A stretch of DNA of 64,000 bases from Prevotella sp. (GTDB taxonomy: Bacteria > Bacteroidota > Bacteroidia > Bacteroidales > Bacteroidaceae), in NCBI GenBank assembly GCA_017410365.1, contig JAFQQY010000002.1, forward strand, positions 20,939-84,938. Reading direction: 5' to 3'. Below, piece by piece: positions 17,402 through 27,119 of the stretch (within the stretch, counting starts at the first letter, position 1; every line of letters begins with the position of its first letter). A program made the translations under genes and the position numbers. Under the pieces are notes generated by a model. That model was not told the origin of the DNA. It worked only from the letters and a program-made list of their open reading frames with translations, and did not search any database.

Positions 17402-18595
17402 CTATTTTCCGCTCATCATATCAATGAAAGCAGTTGCGCTTGCCTGATTCTCACCGAGCTTGATTGCATCATCAATCTTTTTCTGATACTGCTCTTCTGT
17501 GATAGGAACAATCTCCATACCATCGCTGAGCTTGGTGATACCTTTTGAAACATACTGGTCGCCATCCTTCAAACCTGAAGTAACGATGTAGCTGTTTCCA
17601 TTGTTCTGTGAGTTAACAGTAATCTCTGTGTATCTTACCTTATTTTCTTTATCTACTACATAGACAAACTTCTTATTCTGCACCTCAGATGTTGCCTCCT
17701 GTGGAATAAGGATAGCATTATTCTCTGTGGTAGGAATAATTATCTGACCAGCGCCACCGCTACGGAGAACCTTATCTGGGTTAGGGAACTGAGCAACAAG
17801 AGTAATTGTTCCTGTAGCAGCATCAATAACACCACTTGCTCTGCTAACCTTTCCTGGCTGTTCATAAACAGTACCATCTGCCAAGCGAAGCTTAACTGTT
17901 GGAAGTGCAGCAACAGCGGCATTGATGCCACCTTCGTCCTTACCCATCATCAAAGCATCTTTCTCAGTCATAGAGAAGTAAACATCCATTGAGCTGATGT
18001 CAGAAACAGTAGTCAGAGGCTCTACACTTGAACCACTTACCAGTGCACCTACCTTGAAAGGCAGTGTGCCTACAACACCATCTGCAGGACTAGAAACATA
18101 GCAGAAATCAAGATTCTGCTTTGCTGAGGCATACGCTGCCTGAGCCTGAGCAAGACCAGCTTTTGCTGTCTCATAAGTATTCTGAGCTGACTGCCACTCG
18201 AAATCACCGATAACACCACCCTCATAGAGTGATTTGCTATTCTCGTATGCCAGTTTTGCAGTCTTAAGAGAAGCCTCCGCAGATGTCACAGCCGCCTTAG
18301 CCTGTGTGGCTGCAGCCTCGTATGTAACGTTGTCGATAACAAACAGTGTCTGTCCCTTGCGAACAGTCTGTCCCTCGTTAACACAAACCTTAGTAATGAA
18401 TCCTGAAATCTTCGGACGAATCTGTACGTCCTGTACACCTTTAATTGTTGCAGGATATGTTTTCTGCAACTCTGTTCCTTCAGTCTTAACAGTTCTAACG
18501 GCAAACTCATTGTCACCGAGTTTCATACCTCCGCCACCGCAAGAAACCAACATTGCTGCCGCAGCAACAATCATAAAAATCTTGTTCTTTTTCAT
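17402..18595 (-). CDS. RND efflux periplasmic adaptor lipoprotein (AcrA/MexA family)
   Basis: The 397-residue membrane-fusion protein links the pump to the channel. It has a lipoprotein signal with Cys19 (MLVSCGGGG), the N-terminal biotinyl-lipoyl half IRPKISGFITKVCVNEGQTV, a helical hairpin around residues 95-175 rich in Ala (SAEASLKTAKLAYENSKSLY), the second lipoyl half YVSSPADGVVGTLPFKVGAL, and the beta-barrel and membrane-proximal domains. It is the first gene of the efflux operon. No TetR or AraC regulator lies beside it. Confidence 0.95.
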   Translation of the reverse strand: MKKNKIFMIVAAAAMLVSCGGGGMKLGDNEFAVRTVKTEGTELQKTYPATIKGVQDVQIRPKISGFITKVCVNEGQTVRKGQTLFVIDNVTYEAAATQAKAAVTSAEASLKTAKLAYENSKSLYEGGVIGDFEWQSAQNTYETAKAGLAQAQAAYASAKQNLDFCYVSSPADGVVGTLPFKVGALVSGSSVEPLTTVSDISSMDVYFSMTEKDALMMGKDEGGINAAVAALPTVKLRLADGTVYEQPGKVSRASGVIDAATGTITLVAQFPNPDKVLRSGGAGQIIIPTTENNAILIPQEATSEVQNKKFVYVVDKENKVRYTEITVNSQNNGNSYIVTSGLKDGDQYVSKGITKLSDGMEIVPITEEQYQKKIDDAIKLGENQASATAFIDMMSGK

Positions 18596-18754
18596 ACCTT
18601 AAATATAATACTAACTTTTAACTATTTCTAAACCATTAAGAAAACTAATACATTCTGTTCAGTTTTCGGATTGCAAAGTTACACAAAATATATATTAGAG
18701 AAATTCTTAATATGTATTTTTAACAATAATTGTTATCCTAAAACATAAAAAAAG

Positions 18755-20179
18755 TTATCTAATACCCATTTTTTCTGCTTTATTCATCAATAACTCCATT
18801 AAAGGTTCACGCTCGTTGACCACTTTTCCATCAAGAACAGCATCCTTTAGATATTTCTTCAATTCACCAACCTCCCGACATGGTTTGAGATTAAACATTT
18901 CCATTATTTCATTACCATCAATGCAGGGTTGCAATAAACGCTTATAGTCCTTTTCCTGCAAATCGGTGAGTTTCTCACGCACCATGCGGAAATTTTCAAG
19001 AAAGTGTTTCTTTCTACCTTCATTCTTGCTGGTTATATCTGCTTCGCATAGCGTCATGAGGTCATCAATATCGTCACCGGCATCATTTAGCAGTCGGCGT
19101 ACGGCACTATCTGTTACTACCTCGTCTGCTATAACTATTGGACGCATATGCAAGTCAACGAGTTTTTCCACATACTTCATCTTTGCATCAAGAGGCAATG
19201 CCAATCGACGGAACATCGGCTGCACCATCTTGGCACCCAAATAGTTATGATTATGAAATGTCCATCCAATCGCATTATCCCAACGCTTGCTTTTGGTCTT
19301 CCCTACATCGTGAAGCAAAGCTGCCCATCTAAGCCACAGATTGTCGCTATGCTTACACACATTATCAAGCACTTCAAGGGTATGGTAGAAGTTGTTCTTA
19401 TGCGCCCTGTTATTCTTAGTTTCAACTATATCAAGAGCAGCCAGTTCTGGCATAATCAAATTAAGGAGCCCGCAACGCTGCAAATCAACAAAACCGCGAC
19501 TAGGAGTCTTGGTCATCAATATTTTATTTAGTTCATCCTTGATACGCTCGCCACTGACAATCTTTATCCTATGAGCATTTCTTTCAAGCGCCTCGAATGT
19601 TTCGTCTTCAATCATAAAATTGAGTTGAGTAGCGAAACGCACACAGCGCATCATGCGCAATGGGTCATCAGAGAATGTTATATCAGGGTCAAGAGGCGTT
19701 CGAATAATGCCATCTTCCAGATCTTCAATGCCATAGAAGGGGTCTACCAGTTCACCGAACCTATCTGCATTGAGGCATACAGCCATGGCATTTATGGTGA
19801 AATCGCGACGGTTCTGGTCGTCTTCCAACGTACCGTCTTCTACGATTGGCTTACGCGAATCACGGTTGTAGCTTTCTCTGCGAGCACCAACAAACTCAAC
19901 TTCAATATCATGCCATTTTACTTGTGCCGTACCAAAATTACGGAAGACAGACAGATGTGCTTTACGACCCAGCATCTGCTTCAGTTCGCTAGCCACCTGA
20001 ATGCCACTACCAACTACAACAACGTCAATATCGTTGGTTGGACGTTCAAGAAAAATGTCACGCACATAGCCACCGACAACATAACATTCCAACCCCAACT
20101 TATCAGCAGCGTTTGAAATCTTATGAAATATCTCTTTGTCGAGCACCTGTGCCAGTTCTTCGTCTGTCAGAATTCTCAT
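18755..20179 (-). CDS. CCA tRNA nucleotidyltransferase with HD domain
   Basis: The enzyme adds or repairs the CCA end of tRNAs. The 474-residue protein has the class II nucleotidyltransferase head GGYVRDIFLERPTNDIDVVV with the metal-binding DxD, RRDFTINAMA, and DPLRMMRCVRFATQL. It then has an HD phosphohydrolase-like region (RWAALLHDVGKT) typical of Bacteroidetes and many Gram-negative CCA enzymes. It seems monocistronic; an AT-rich gap of 160 nt separates it from the adaptor gene. Confidence 0.93.
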   Translation of the reverse strand: MRILTDEELAQVLDKEIFHKISNAADKLGLECYVVGGYVRDIFLERPTNDIDVVVVGSGIQVASELKQMLGRKAHLSVFRNFGTAQVKWHDIEVEFVGARRESYNRDSRKPIVEDGTLEDDQNRRDFTINAMAVCLNADRFGELVDPFYGIEDLEDGIIRTPLDPDITFSDDPLRMMRCVRFATQLNFMIEDETFEALERNAHRIKIVSGERIKDELNKILMTKTPSRGFVDLQRCGLLNLIMPELAALDIVETKNNRAHKNNFYHTLEVLDNVCKHSDNLWLRWAALLHDVGKTKSKRWDNAIGWTFHNHNYLGAKMVQPMFRRLALPLDAKMKYVEKLVDLHMRPIVIADEVVTDSAVRRLLNDAGDDIDDLMTLCEADITSKNEGRKKHFLENFRMVREKLTDLQEKDYKRLLQPCIDGNEIMEMFNLKPCREVGELKKYLKDAVLDGKVVNEREPLMELLMNKAEKMGIR

Positions 20180-20301
20180 TATCCTGTAAACTTAGTTAAA
20201 ATTGGACTGCAAAGTTAATGATTTTTTTCTAATTGCACAAATTTGCATTTCACCTTATTAAAAATATAGAGACAAAGTTCTTCGCTCTACTATTTTTTTC
20301 G

Positions 20302-20309
20302 TACCTTTG
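20302..20309 (+). promoter_or_regulatory. -7 box for the 20337 lipoprotein gene
   Basis: TACCTTTG fits TAnnTTTG, 28 nt upstream of the ATG. No exact TTTG is seen at -33. Confidence 0.5.
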
Positions 20310-20336
20310 CACTGATAAATCAATAAAAAGATTGTT

Positions 20337-20798
20337 ATGAAGATACTAAAAATATATGTGATACTTATTGTTGCAGCCATAAGCATTCTATCTTGCGCCA
20401 ATAAACAGCAGGACGAAGCAGAATCATTGCTACAACAGGCAAACGAGTATTTTGACAAAAAAGAATACAACAAAGCACTGCGCTCGATAGACTCGTTAAG
20501 AAACATATATCCTAACGCCATCGAAGTAAGGAAACAAGCACTGAAACTTTATCAAAGCATATCACTTAAGCAGACCCAAGAAGAGTTGGCACGTACTGAC
20601 AGCGCCTTGCAGGCTGTCATACTGAACTACAACTACCTCAAGGCAAAGGTTGACAAAGACCGCCATGAACTGAGGGCAACACCAGAAGAGTTGCAGATGC
20701 TGACTTTGGTGCGCATGAAACGCGACTCATTACAAGTATGTTTCGACACTCAATGTGCTAAAATCAAATATATCCACAAGAAGCAAAAAGAGATTTAG
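20337..20798 (+). CDS. Coiled-coil lipoprotein of unknown function
   Basis: The 153-residue product has a lipoprotein signal with Cys20 (AAISILSCANKQQ). The segment that follows, AESLLQQANEYFDKKEYNKA, looks like a single tetratricopeptide-type helix pair. The rest is charged and predicted coiled coil, with KQTQEELARTDSAL and RHELRATPEELQML. It is conserved-looking but I do not recognise a named family. It is followed 58 nt later by the separately promoted DUF1599 gene. Confidence 0.8.
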   Translation: MKILKIYVILIVAAISILSCANKQQDEAESLLQQANEYFDKKEYNKALRSIDSLRNIYPNAIEVRKQALKLYQSISLKQTQEELARTDSALQAVILNYNYLKAKVDKDRHELRATPEELQMLTLVRMKRDSLQVCFDTQCAKIKYIHKKQKEI

Positions 20799-20803
20799 TT
20801 ATA

Positions 20804-20835
20804 TTTGGAGTTATCATTATAAATAACTAATTTTG
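20804..20835 (+). promoter_or_regulatory. Promoter of the DUF1599 operon
   Basis: TTTG at 20804-20807 and TAATTTTG at 20828-20835 are 20 nt apart. The transcript would start about 15 nt before the DUF1599 ATG at 20857. Confidence 0.7.
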
Positions 20836-20856
20836 CACCGCATTTTCTGACACGTT

Positions 20857-21420
20857 ATGGTAAAAGACATTATAAAGACCAACAAACAGTTTGAAGAGGC
20901 AATCAAAGAATGCCGCTCACTGTTCGCCAAGAAGTTGCACGATTACGGAGCATCATGGCGCATACTGCGTCCATCGTCGCTAACCGACCAGCTGTTTATC
21001 AAAGCCAAGCGCATACGTTCGCTGGAGATAAAGAGAGAGTCGAAGGTAGGCGAAGGCATACGCCCAGAATTTGTGGCGCTGATAAACTACGGAATCGTTG
21101 GACTGATACAGGTTTACCACGGATTTACCGACACAGTAGACATCACACCAGAGCAGGCTTTGGAACTATACGACAAGTACGCAACCGAGGCTCTTGAACT
21201 GATGAAGAAAAAAAACCACGACTACGACGAGGCGTGGCGTTCCATGCGTGTCAGCAGTTATACCGACTTCATTCTGACAAAGATTGAAAGGATAAAAGAG
21301 ATAGAGAACCTCGGCGGTGACACTCTTGTAAGCGAAGGCATCGACTCCAACTATATGGACATTATCAACTATGCCGTGTTCGGAGTAATAAAGTTGACAG
21401 AAAACCCTAATGACAAATAA
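20857..21420 (+). CDS. DUF1599 protein with two tandem copies of its motif
   Basis: The 187-residue all-helical protein contains the motif [20 protein letters not shown] near residues 26-45 and again as [20 protein letters not shown] near 121-140, each followed by K-x2-R-I-x2-I/L-E. DUF1599 has been linked to nucleotide-modification contexts, but its role in Bacteroidetes is unknown. The gene overlaps the next one by 11 nt, so their products are probably made together. The same order (DUF1599, BT_3928-like, tpiA, SPOR, folE) is what I recall from Bacteroides. Confidence 0.88.
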   Translation: MVKDIIKTNKQFEEAIKECRSLFAKKLHDYGASWRILRPSSLTDQLFIKAKRIRSLEIKRESKVGEGIRPEFVALINYGIVGLIQVYHGFTDTVDITPEQALELYDKYATEALELMKKKNHDYDEAWRSMRVSSYTDFILTKIERIKEIENLGGDTLVSEGIDSNYMDIINYAVFGVIKLTENPNDK

Positions 21421-23518
21421 TCAGAAGGAAAAGCCAACTGTTTGGAAGAAGATTGGGAGCGACTTGTTGATAAATATCAGCAAGCTAGTTCTCTCCATCA
21501 CTTTCATCCTATCTGGATTTGTAAAGATTGTCGACCCGCTAGGCACCCAATACAAGATAGCCGACTATATAGAGGCTATGGGACTTCAGCAATATGCGCC
21601 CGACATCTTAACATTGGCACTTTCCGTCATTATTTCGTCTGTCGAGTTCATATTAGGTATATGCCTGCTGTTTGCCATACACAGAAGAGTCGTATCCAGA
21701 CTCATCTTGGTATTTATGATTGTCATGACGATGATTACTCTGTGGCTGGCTGTAGAGAATCCCATCAGCGACTGCGGATGCTTTGGCGATGCAATCAAAC
21801 TGACCAACTGGCAGACATTCTGGAAGAATGTAGTATTGCTGATTGCTGCGGCAATCATCTCGTACAGGCCTCTTGCCATGTTGCGTTTCATCAGTCTTGC
21901 CAATCAGTGGATAGTGCTGCACTACTCTGTGGTGTTCATATTGGTAACAGCTGGCTACTCGCTGTATAGCTTGCCACTGTTCGACTTCCGTCCATACCAT
22001 ATTGGAGCGGACATAAAGAAAGGCATGGAGATTCCAGAGGGTGCTCCGCAACCACAGTTCGAAACAACGTTTATTATGGAGAGCAAGACTGGTGAGCGTA
22101 AAGAGTTCACCATCGACAACTATCCAGACTCTACATGGACGTTTATCGACAGCAAGACAGTACAAATAAGCGACGGCTACGTTCCCCCAATTACCGACTT
22201 CTCTATAATCGACAGAGAAACAGGCGAAGACATGACACAACAGGTGCTTGACGACAAAGGCTACACCTTCATGCTCGTCTCGCCACATCTGGAAAATGCA
22301 GATGACAGCCAGCTGGACCTGATAAACCAGATTTATGAATATGCTCAGGACAATGACTACAATTTCTTCAGCCTGACAGCGAGCGGCGACCAAGGAATAA
22401 ATTTATGGCGCGATATGACTGGCGCCGAATATGATTTCTATTCAGCCGACGACATTACACTGAAAACTATAATAAGAAGCAACCCAGGATTGGTGCTTAT
22501 AAAGGACGGTGTTGTAGTAAACAAATGGAGTCACAACCAGCTGCCTACAGAATATGATTTAAACGACAGACTGGAGAATCTGGCAATCGGGCAAGTTGAC
22601 ACAGAACCAGTATCAAGACGCATTGCGACAATCATACTGTGGTTCATACTGCCACTGTTCATACTTACCATTGCCGACCGCATCTGGGCATGGTCAAAAT
22701 GGTTGAAAGAAAAAGAAGAGTCAAACAAAATATATAAACTTTTAAAAAGAAAAAACATGAGAAAGAAAATTGTAGCAGGTAACTGGAAGATGAACATGAA
22801 CCTGCAAGAGGGTGTTGCTCTGGCTAAGGAGCTGAACGAGGCTTTAACAGCAGACAAGCCAAATTGTGATGTAGTAATCTGCACACCATTCATTCACCTT
22901 GCAACAGTTGCTCCTATGCTCGATGAAAGCATCATCGGTCTTGGTGCTGAAAACTGTGCAGACAAGGAAAAGGGTGCTTACACTGGTGAGGTTTCTGCAG
23001 AAATGGTAAAGAGCACTGGTGCCCAGTATGTTATCTTAGGTCACTCTGAGCGTCGCGAGTATTACAATGAAACTCCAGAAATACTAAAAGAGAAAGTACT
23101 CCTTGCACAGAAGAACGACCTCAAGGTTATCTTCTGCATCGGCGAGAGCAAGGAAGAGCGCGAAGCAAACAAGCAGAACGAAGTAGTTAAGGCAGAGCTC
23201 GAGGGTAGCGTATTCAACCTTCCAGCAGAAGACTTCAAGAAGATTATCATTGCATACGAGCCAATCTGGGCTATCGGTACAGGTCTGACAGCAACAGCAG
23301 AGCAGGCTGAAGAGATTCACGCATACATCCGCCAGATTATCGCTGAGAAGTATGGTCAGGATGTTGCTGACGAGATTTCTATCCTCTATGGTGGAAGCTG
23401 CAAGGCTAGCAACGCACCAGAGTTGTTCAGCAAGCCAAACATTGACGGTGGCCTTATTGGTGGCGCTTCTTTGAAGGCTGCTGATTTCAAGGGTATCATC
23501 GACGCTTGGAAGAAATAA
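21410..23518 (+). CDS. BT_3928-like DoxX/MauE membrane protein fused in frame to triose-phosphate isomerase
   Basis: One uninterrupted frame of 702 residues covers two proteins normally encoded separately. Residues 1 to about 430 form a BT_3928-like protein: membrane helices from about 20 to 190, a MauE/DoxX-type [15 protein letters not shown], a soluble thioredoxin-like part, and another helix near 405-425. Residues 450-702 are a full-length triose-phosphate isomerase. The join, [14 protein letters not shown], is encoded by very A/T-rich DNA that looks like an intergenic leader, and the other two frames soon meet stops there. Either the stop codon was lost and a fusion is made, or TpiA starts internally at 22757, or a base is missing in the assembly. 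Confidence 0.75.
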   Translation: MTNNQKEKPTVWKKIGSDLLINISKLVLSITFILSGFVKIVDPLGTQYKIADYIEAMGLQQYAPDILTLALSVIISSVEFILGICLLFAIHRRVVSRLILVFMIVMTMITLWLAVENPISDCGCFGDAIKLTNWQTFWKNVVLLIAAAIISYRPLAMLRFISLANQWIVLHYSVVFILVTAGYSLYSLPLFDFRPYHIGADIKKGMEIPEGAPQPQFETTFIMESKTGERKEFTIDNYPDSTWTFIDSKTVQISDGYVPPITDFSIIDRETGEDMTQQVLDDKGYTFMLVSPHLENADDSQLDLINQIYEYAQDNDYNFFSLTASGDQGINLWRDMTGAEYDFYSADDITLKTIIRSNPGLVLIKDGVVVNKWSHNQLPTEYDLNDRLENLAIGQVDTEPVSRRIATIILWFILPLFILTIADRIWAWSKWLKEKEESNKIYKLLKRKNMRKKIVAGNWKMNMNLQEGVALAKELNEALTADKPNCDVVICTPFIHLATVAPMLDESIIGLGAENCADKEKGAYTGEVSAEMVKSTGAQYVILGHSERREYYNETPEILKEKVLLAQKNDLKVIFCIGESKEEREANKQNEVVKAELEGSVFNLPAEDFKKIIIAYEPIWAIGTGLTATAEQAEEIHAYIRQIIAEKYGQDVADEISILYGGSCKASNAPELFSKPNIDGGLIGGASLKAADFKGIIDAWKK
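22757..23518 (+). CDS. tpiA: Triose-phosphate isomerase (domain or independent product)
   Basis: TpiA interconverts glyceraldehyde 3-phosphate and dihydroxyacetone phosphate in glycolysis. From the internal ATG at 22757 the product is 253 residues, exactly the family length, beginning [15 protein letters not shown]. Catalytic residues are present: Lys in GNWKMN, His in ILGHSERR, Glu in [11 protein letters not shown], and the phosphate loop [13 protein letters not shown]. The A-rich stretch before the ATG resembles leaders of other genes here. Coding is in frame with the upstream membrane protein. A cytosolic enzyme tethered to the membrane would be unusual, so separate initiation is my preferred reading. 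Confidence 0.9.
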   Translation: MRKKIVAGNWKMNMNLQEGVALAKELNEALTADKPNCDVVICTPFIHLATVAPMLDESIIGLGAENCADKEKGAYTGEVSAEMVKSTGAQYVILGHSERREYYNETPEILKEKVLLAQKNDLKVIFCIGESKEEREANKQNEVVKAELEGSVFNLPAEDFKKIIIAYEPIWAIGTGLTATAEQAEEIHAYIRQIIAEKYGQDVADEISILYGGSCKASNAPELFSKPNIDGGLIGGASLKAADFKGIIDAWKK

Positions 23519-23534
23519 TCAACAAACATAAAAC

Positions 23535-23580
23535 AATCCGTAGTCCTCTGCCGGCTTAGTTCGGAAGAGGAATACGGATT
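23535..23580. terminator. Strong hairpin after tpiA, terminator or processing site
   Basis: AATCCGTA-g-TCCTCT (23535-23549) pairs with AGAGGA-a-TACGGATT (23566-23580): 14 pairs with one mismatch. No T-run follows, so it may stabilise or process the mRNA rather than end it. Confidence 0.5.
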
Positions 23581-23612
23581 AACTGATATAATAGAAATAA
23601 CAAAAAAGAATC

Positions 23613-24176
23613 ATGAAACAGTTCGTTGTATTAATAACTTTATTTATCTGTTCTTTATCTTTGGCATCTGCACAATCGTTTATGGAACGACTGAAGATGC
23701 CAGGCAGAGACAATGCTAAGGTTACCGTTCATCAGGATGCAGCAATCGACGAACTGGTAAACGGGAGGCCGACCATTATCGTATCTAACAGCACAAAGGC
23801 TCCCGCTAAAAAGAACGTCAACGCCAATAACAATGCAAAGGCGGAGAAAGAAGTTGTAAGTGCAGATCAGACGGAGCCTGACTATCACAATGTGCCTGTA
23901 ATACGAAAGACATACAAGACCAACGGTTACAGAGTACAGGTGTTCGCCGGCGGTAATAGCCGCAGAGACCGCCAAAAGGCAGAGCGCACAGGAAACACGA
24001 TAAAGATAAACTTCCCTGACGAACCTGTCTATGTACACTTCTATTCTCCTCGATGGATATGCCGCGTTGGCAACTATCGCACTTACGAGGAGGCTCACCA
24101 GATACTTACAGCCGTAAAACAACTTGGTTACGAGCAAGCCACTATCGTAAAAGGCAAGATTACCGTACAATTTTAA
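23613..24176 (+). CDS. Secreted SPOR-domain protein
   Basis: The 187-residue protein begins with a cleavable signal, MKQFVVLITLFICSLSLASA. A low-complexity Lys/Asn/Ala linker (residues about 55-80) leads to a C-terminal SPOR domain: NGYRVQVFAGGNSRRDRQKA, VYVHFYSPRWICRVGNYRTY and AHQILTAVKQLGYEQATIV. SPOR domains bind glycan strands lacking stem peptides, so the protein probably acts at the septal or lateral cell wall. It follows tpiA and precedes folE, a conserved Bacteroidetes neighbourhood. Confidence 0.92.
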   Translation: MKQFVVLITLFICSLSLASAQSFMERLKMPGRDNAKVTVHQDAAIDELVNGRPTIIVSNSTKAPAKKNVNANNNAKAEKEVVSADQTEPDYHNVPVIRKTYKTNGYRVQVFAGGNSRRDRQKAERTGNTIKINFPDEPVYVHFYSPRWICRVGNYRTYEEAHQILTAVKQLGYEQATIVKGKITVQF

Positions 24177-24235
24177 ATTGTGGCGCTTTGTGATAATGCG
24201 CCTATATACATAATATATAATATATAAAAGGAAAA

Positions 24236-24829
24236 ATGGAAGAAGTAACAAACAACGGCGAGCAATACCGTGACGGCCTTGAAGAACTCGCCTCTCACTA
24301 TCAACAGATTATAGGTTTACTGGGCGAAGACCCTGAAAGAGAAGGATTACAAAAGACGCCTATGCGCGTTGCCAAGGCTATGCAAGTACTGACACGTGGC
24401 TACAATATGGATGCCCACAAGGTGCTGACCGACGCTCTCTTCAAGGAAGACTATAGCCAGATGGTGATAGTTAAAGACATCGACTTCTTCTCGCTATGCG
24501 AGCATCACATGCTGCCATTCTACGGCAAAGTGCATGTTGCCTACATTCCAAACGGATGCATCACAGGACTGAGCAAGATTGCCCGCGTAGTAGACATTTA
24601 CTCCCACCGCCTGCAAGTGCAAGAGCGCATGACTCTGCAGATAAAGGAATGCATCGAGCAAACCCTCCATCCACTGGGCGTAATGGTTGTAGTTGAAGCC
24701 AAACACATGTGCATGCAGATGCGCGGTGTAGAGAAGCAGAACTCAATAACAACTACTAGCGATTTCAGTGGTGCATTCAATCAAGCAAAGACACGTCAGG
24801 AGTTCATGAACCTGATTCACAGCAAATAA
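24236..24829 (+). CDS. folE: GTP cyclohydrolase I
   Basis: FolE converts GTP to dihydroneopterin triphosphate, the first step of folate synthesis. The 197-residue protein has the type IA signatures [20 protein letters not shown] with the zinc-binding Cys and His, [20 protein letters not shown], and [12 protein letters not shown] with the third zinc ligand. Its partner FolK is encoded at 5.6-6.1 kb. It lies 59 nt behind the SPOR gene and 36 nt before a membrane-protein gene. Confidence 0.97.
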   Translation: MEEVTNNGEQYRDGLEELASHYQQIIGLLGEDPEREGLQKTPMRVAKAMQVLTRGYNMDAHKVLTDALFKEDYSQMVIVKDIDFFSLCEHHMLPFYGKVHVAYIPNGCITGLSKIARVVDIYSHRLQVQERMTLQIKECIEQTLHPLGVMVVVEAKHMCMQMRGVEKQNSITTTSDFSGAFNQAKTRQEFMNLIHSK

Positions 24830-24865
24830 AAAAACTAAATTCAACCAACTAAAAAAGAAATTATT

Positions 24866-25444
24866 ATGAAACAATCAGACAGAGGTACATATCAGAAAGA
24901 TTCTGTCATGCAACAGTTCTATCGCAGTTGCTTGGGCAAAGTAATCATACTGGCAGTAGTCAGCTCATTGCTGTTGCTGATTGCTAGACTCACAGTACCA
25001 GGAAAGGAGTATATGCTTGGCGAGACAACAGACAACATACGCCAATGCATTGAGGCCAACATCAATATTCCTGCAGACAAGATTGACAATATAGTAAACA
25101 ACATGGTTGCTACATTCACACATGCCGACTCTCTCGAGGCAGAAGAAAGCATGAAAGATTTCTGGAAATACAATACTATTGAAGTCTACGAACACTTCTT
25201 CTTTACAACATCATACGTCCACAACAATTATCTTCCAGGCGGGAAACGTGCAGGCATCGGTGTGTTTGGATTAGTTATTTCTACTGTCGAATATAGCGAC
25301 CTGTTGCTGCGTGTAGCCCCTGTCCGCAAGGAATACAACCAGCGAATAATCACCAACACATGGAGCAACGAGGTTGACCTTGGCAGCAATCCTGACCTCG
25401 GAAATACATACAACACATACGACGGCGACGGCAGCAGCAACTAA
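24866..25444 (+). CDS. Single-pass membrane protein of unknown function
   Basis: The 192-residue protein has a membrane helix at about 24-43 (LGKVIILAVVSSLLLLIARL) and a larger external part, including TTDNIRQCIEANINIPADKI and GIGVFGLVISTVEYSDLL. I do not recognise a named family. Its place after folE, with 36 nt between them, suggests co-transcription. It ends two bases before the convergent tadA gene. Confidence 0.8.
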   Translation: MKQSDRGTYQKDSVMQQFYRSCLGKVIILAVVSSLLLLIARLTVPGKEYMLGETTDNIRQCIEANINIPADKIDNIVNNMVATFTHADSLEAEESMKDFWKYNTIEVYEHFFFTTSYVHNNYLPGGKRAGIGVFGLVISTVEYSDLLLRVAPVRKEYNQRIITNTWSNEVDLGSNPDLGNTYNTYDGDGSSN

Positions 25445-25446
25445 CG

Positions 25447-25899
25447 TCATCGCCGGTTCTTGAAAAATTCTTTCATCAGCATGGCACACTCATCACCGAG
25501 TATGCCTGCTGTTACTTGGGCTTTTGGATGCAGTACATTAGGCGCAAAAGCACGATAGCCTCGCTTTTCGTCCGCTGCACCGAACACTATTCTTGGTATT
25601 TGCGCCCACCCTATCGCCCCTGCACACATAGGGCAAGGTTCTACTGTTACATACAGAGTGCAGTCTGTAAGATACTTTCCTCCAAGCATATTGGCAGCCG
25701 AGGTTATTGCCTGCATTTCGGCATGAGCGGTAACGTCGCACAATGTTTCGGTAAGATTGTGAGCACGCGATATTATTCTGTCATTACAGACTATTACCGC
25801 ACCAACCGGAATTTCTCCGTCATCATATGCCTGTTGTGCCTCAACAAGCGCCTTCCGCATAAACTGTTCGTCCTTTTTCAGTTGTTCTTCTGCTGTCAT
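25447..25899 (-). CDS. tadA: tRNA-adenosine(34) deaminase / nucleoside deaminase TadA
   Basis: TadA deaminates the wobble adenosine of tRNA-Arg(ACG) to inosine. The 150-residue protein has the CDA-fold zinc motifs HAEMQAI and PCPMCAGAI, IPVGAVIV, and the C-terminal KEFFKNRR. Length fits TadA; a guanine-deaminase-like relative is the main alternative. A minus-strand TAAATTTG (complement of 25917-25924) may be its -7 box. It is divergent from yraN. Confidence 0.9.
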   Translation of the reverse strand: MTAEEQLKKDEQFMRKALVEAQQAYDDGEIPVGAVIVCNDRIISRAHNLTETLCDVTAHAEMQAITSAANMLGGKYLTDCTLYVTVEPCPMCAGAIGWAQIPRIVFGAADEKRGYRAFAPNVLHPKAQVTAGILGDECAMLMKEFFKNRR

Positions 25900-25934
25900 A
25901 ATAATTTATTTACGTGCAAATTTACAACAATTTC

Positions 25935-25966
25935 TTTGATGTTATAAGATAAAAATGTTATTTTTG
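25935..25966 (+). promoter_or_regulatory. Promoter of yraN-birA-pyrH
   Basis: TTTG at 25935-25938 and TATTTTTG at 25959-25966 have a 20-nt spacer. The leader to the ATG at 25989 would be about 15 nt. Confidence 0.7.
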
Positions 25967-25988
25967 CATATTATAATAACTGTCTACG

Positions 25989-26360
25989 ATGGCTGAGCAT
26001 AACGATTTAGGCAAATGGGGCGAGAAGAAAGCAGAAGAGCATCTGCGGGCAAACGGTTACCGTATCATAGAATGCGACTGGAGATATGGTCACCGCGACA
26101 TCGATATCATTGCAGCAAAAGGCGAGACTATGGTTTTCGTTGAAGTGAAAACACGAGGCAACAAAATGTTCAGCGAACCGGAACATGCCGTGAATTGGCA
26201 GAAGATACGCTCACTTTCCATTGCCGCCAACGCCTTTGTAAAGAGATACAGAATAAATGCTGACATACGGTTTGACGTTATCACTATTATCGGCAGCAGT
26301 AAAAACGATTGTCAGATAAACCACATTGAGGATGCATTTCTACCTACAACTATCAGATGA
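25989..26360 (+). CDS. YraN family (UPF0102) nuclease-like protein
   Basis: The 123-residue protein has the restriction-endonuclease-like core of the YraN family: GKWGEKKAEEHLRANGYRII, then RYGHRDIDIIA and TMVFVEVKTRG, giving the D-x(n)-E-x-K catalytic triad. The cellular role of the family is unresolved, with a Holliday-junction or DNA-uptake link suggested in various bacteria. The stop overlaps the birA start by 4 nt (ATGA), so translation is coupled. Confidence 0.92.
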   Translation: MAEHNDLGKWGEKKAEEHLRANGYRIIECDWRYGHRDIDIIAAKGETMVFVEVKTRGNKMFSEPEHAVNWQKIRSLSIAANAFVKRYRINADIRFDVITIIGSSKNDCQINHIEDAFLPTTIR

Positions 26361-27091
26361 CAGAACATATTAAACTGATACATATAGACGAAACCGTCTC
26401 GACCAACCAGTGGATACGTGATTATCAGGGTGAAAAAGGCTGCCTGATGACTGTTGTCTCTGCCGATTATCAGACTTCAGGTCGAGGACAAGGCACCAAC
26501 AGATGGGAAAGCGAGCGCTGCAAGAATCTGCTTGTCAGTTTTCTAATTCATCCTGACAATGTGCCTGTGGCCAGACAGTTTGTTCTCCTTGAGGCTGCCG
26601 CACTTGCCGTAACAGGCACACTAAGCCTCTATGCCGATGGTTTCCGTATCAAATGGCCTAATGACATATACTACAAAGACAGAAAGATAAGCGGCACGCT
26701 ATCAGAATGCAATATCGGCAGCAATGGCATAACTCAGTGTATCATAGGCATTGGCATAAATATCAATCAGCAGATGTTTACAAGCGATGCGCCAAATCCC
26801 ATATCATTGGCACAGATACTCGGAGCGGAGTCTGACAGGAAAGAGATACTCGACCAACTGATATATTCAATGGAGCAGTATTTGCGCAAAGTGAGCGAAG
26901 GACAATTCGACGACATTCACACCTTGTACCAACAAAAACTCTACCGTGCCAATGGCCGCCACCGCTACCGCGACAACAACGGCAAGTTTAGGGCAGAAAT
27001 AGAAAACATCAAGCCCAACGGACACATGATATTAAAAAGAGAGGACGGAACTCTGAGCGAATATGCTTTCAAGGAAGTCACGTTTATATAA
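26357..27091 (+). CDS. birA: Biotin-[acetyl-CoA-carboxylase] ligase
   Basis: BirA activates biotin and attaches it to carboxylase carrier domains. The 244-residue protein is catalytic only, without the N-terminal DNA-binding domain of repressor-type BirA. It shows the biotin and ATP loop TSGRGQGTNRWESE, FRIKWPNDIYYKDRKISG with the catalytic Lys, and IIGIGININQ. It lies between yraN and pyrH. Confidence 0.94.
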   Translation: MTEHIKLIHIDETVSTNQWIRDYQGEKGCLMTVVSADYQTSGRGQGTNRWESERCKNLLVSFLIHPDNVPVARQFVLLEAAALAVTGTLSLYADGFRIKWPNDIYYKDRKISGTLSECNIGSNGITQCIIGIGININQQMFTSDAPNPISLAQILGAESDRKEILDQLIYSMEQYLRKVSEGQFDDIHTLYQQKLYRANGRHRYRDNNGKFRAEIENIKPNGHMILKREDGTLSEYAFKEVTFI

Positions 27092-27119
27092 CGATTGAAA
27101 CATTAATACATATATTACA

